The position numbers and the translations under genes are program-made. A stretch of DNA of 21,311 bases from positions 2,909-24,219 of the forward strand of contig DJOC01000029.1 of the NCBI GenBank assembly GCA_002439555.1. Reading direction: 5' to 3'. Every line of letters begins with the position of its first letter. Position 1 is the first letter of the stretch. The notes under the pieces were generated by a model. The model was not told the origin of the DNA, ran no database searches, and was given only the letters and a program-made list of their open reading frames with translations. The DNA comes from Caryophanales bacterium UBA6448. Lineage in GTDB: Bacteria > Bacillota_I > Bacilli_A > RF39 > UBA660. Shown in pieces: positions 21,289 through 21,311 of the stretch.

Positions 21289-21311
21289 AAAGTGAGTTAT
21301 TCACTTTTTTT
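21289..21311 (+). terminator. Terminator of the surface-protein gene
   Basis: AAAGTGA and TCACTTT pair around GTTAT and continue into a T run that reaches the window edge. Confidence 0.85.

Noticed and set aside
1..21311. Mycoplasma-type code (TGA read as Trp)
   Set aside because: TGA ends the EamA and metalloprotease genes exactly at coupled starts, and Trp residues in conserved motifs are TGG.
1..21311. tRNA, rRNA, CRISPR, insertion sequences or riboswitches
   Set aside because: No GC-rich structured RNA, spaced repeats, transposase motifs or known riboswitch cores were seen in the gene-free stretches.

Overview
The window is very A+T-rich and reads as a low-GC Bacillota chromosome. Three things point to an uncultured, host-associated Bacilli lineage near the Mollicutes, such as the RF39 or Erysipelotrichales-like groups: an RNase J-family protein, a CBS/DRTGG family II pyrophosphatase, and a surface protein with a TasA/camelysin-like leader. 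That placement is inference. TGA is used as a stop (for example at 11190-11192 and 13714-13716) and Trp is TGG, so the Mycoplasma code does not apply. I see no rRNA, tRNA, CRISPR array, transposase or phage gene.

Layout. 1-1726: the 3' part of an AbiEii-like nucleotidyltransferase, a minus-strand TIGR04086-type membrane protein, and a DUF421 membrane protein convergent with a DUF1653 protein. 2048-5897: a PfkB-family kinase overlapping an Smr-domain protein, then queH convergent with uvrB. 6012-6764: a Fic-family gene interrupted by one in-frame TAA and flanked by a duplicated promoter of about 40 bp. 6777-8410: a CBS/DRTGG pyrophosphatase. 8468-8741: an ABC-ATPase stub that runs into what looks like the last codons of an FtsX-type permease. 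8904-12253: a tight plus-strand run of GNAT, CutA, cysteine hydrolase, EamA transporter and an unknown 354-aa protein. 12316-12495: a response-regulator stub. 12556-17731: a five-gene operon with a zinc-ribbon membrane metalloprotease, a small zinc-ribbon membrane protein, a SERCA-like Ca2+ ATPase, a membrane-anchored protein with an outside domain, and a transglutaminase-like protein. 17861-19495: an RNase J-family protein with a degenerate metal site. 19627-21311: a small Asn/Ile/Lys-rich protein behind a hairpin-masked ribosome binding site, then a secreted surface protein.

The most interesting regions are four. (1) The metalloprotease/Ca2+ pump/transglutaminase-like operon is a combination I do not recognise as a named system. 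(2) The Fic gene has its stop between the inhibitory helix and the catalytic core, which makes a separate 43-aa antitoxin-like peptide, and its catalytic His is replaced by Gln. (3) Two 'promoter - N-terminal stub - terminator' scars, one ABC and one response regulator, suggest that a sensing or export module of the bacitracin/lantibiotic-resistance type was lost by internal deletions. (4) The RNase J-like protein has lost several metal ligands in the manner of an RNase J2-type partner.

Promoters in the window often have an extended -10 (TGnTAnnAT) with a short leader, and the ribosome binding site is often GGTGAT or AAAGGA. Several terminator stems include the stop codon. Functional calls rest on motifs recognised by eye; no database search was run.
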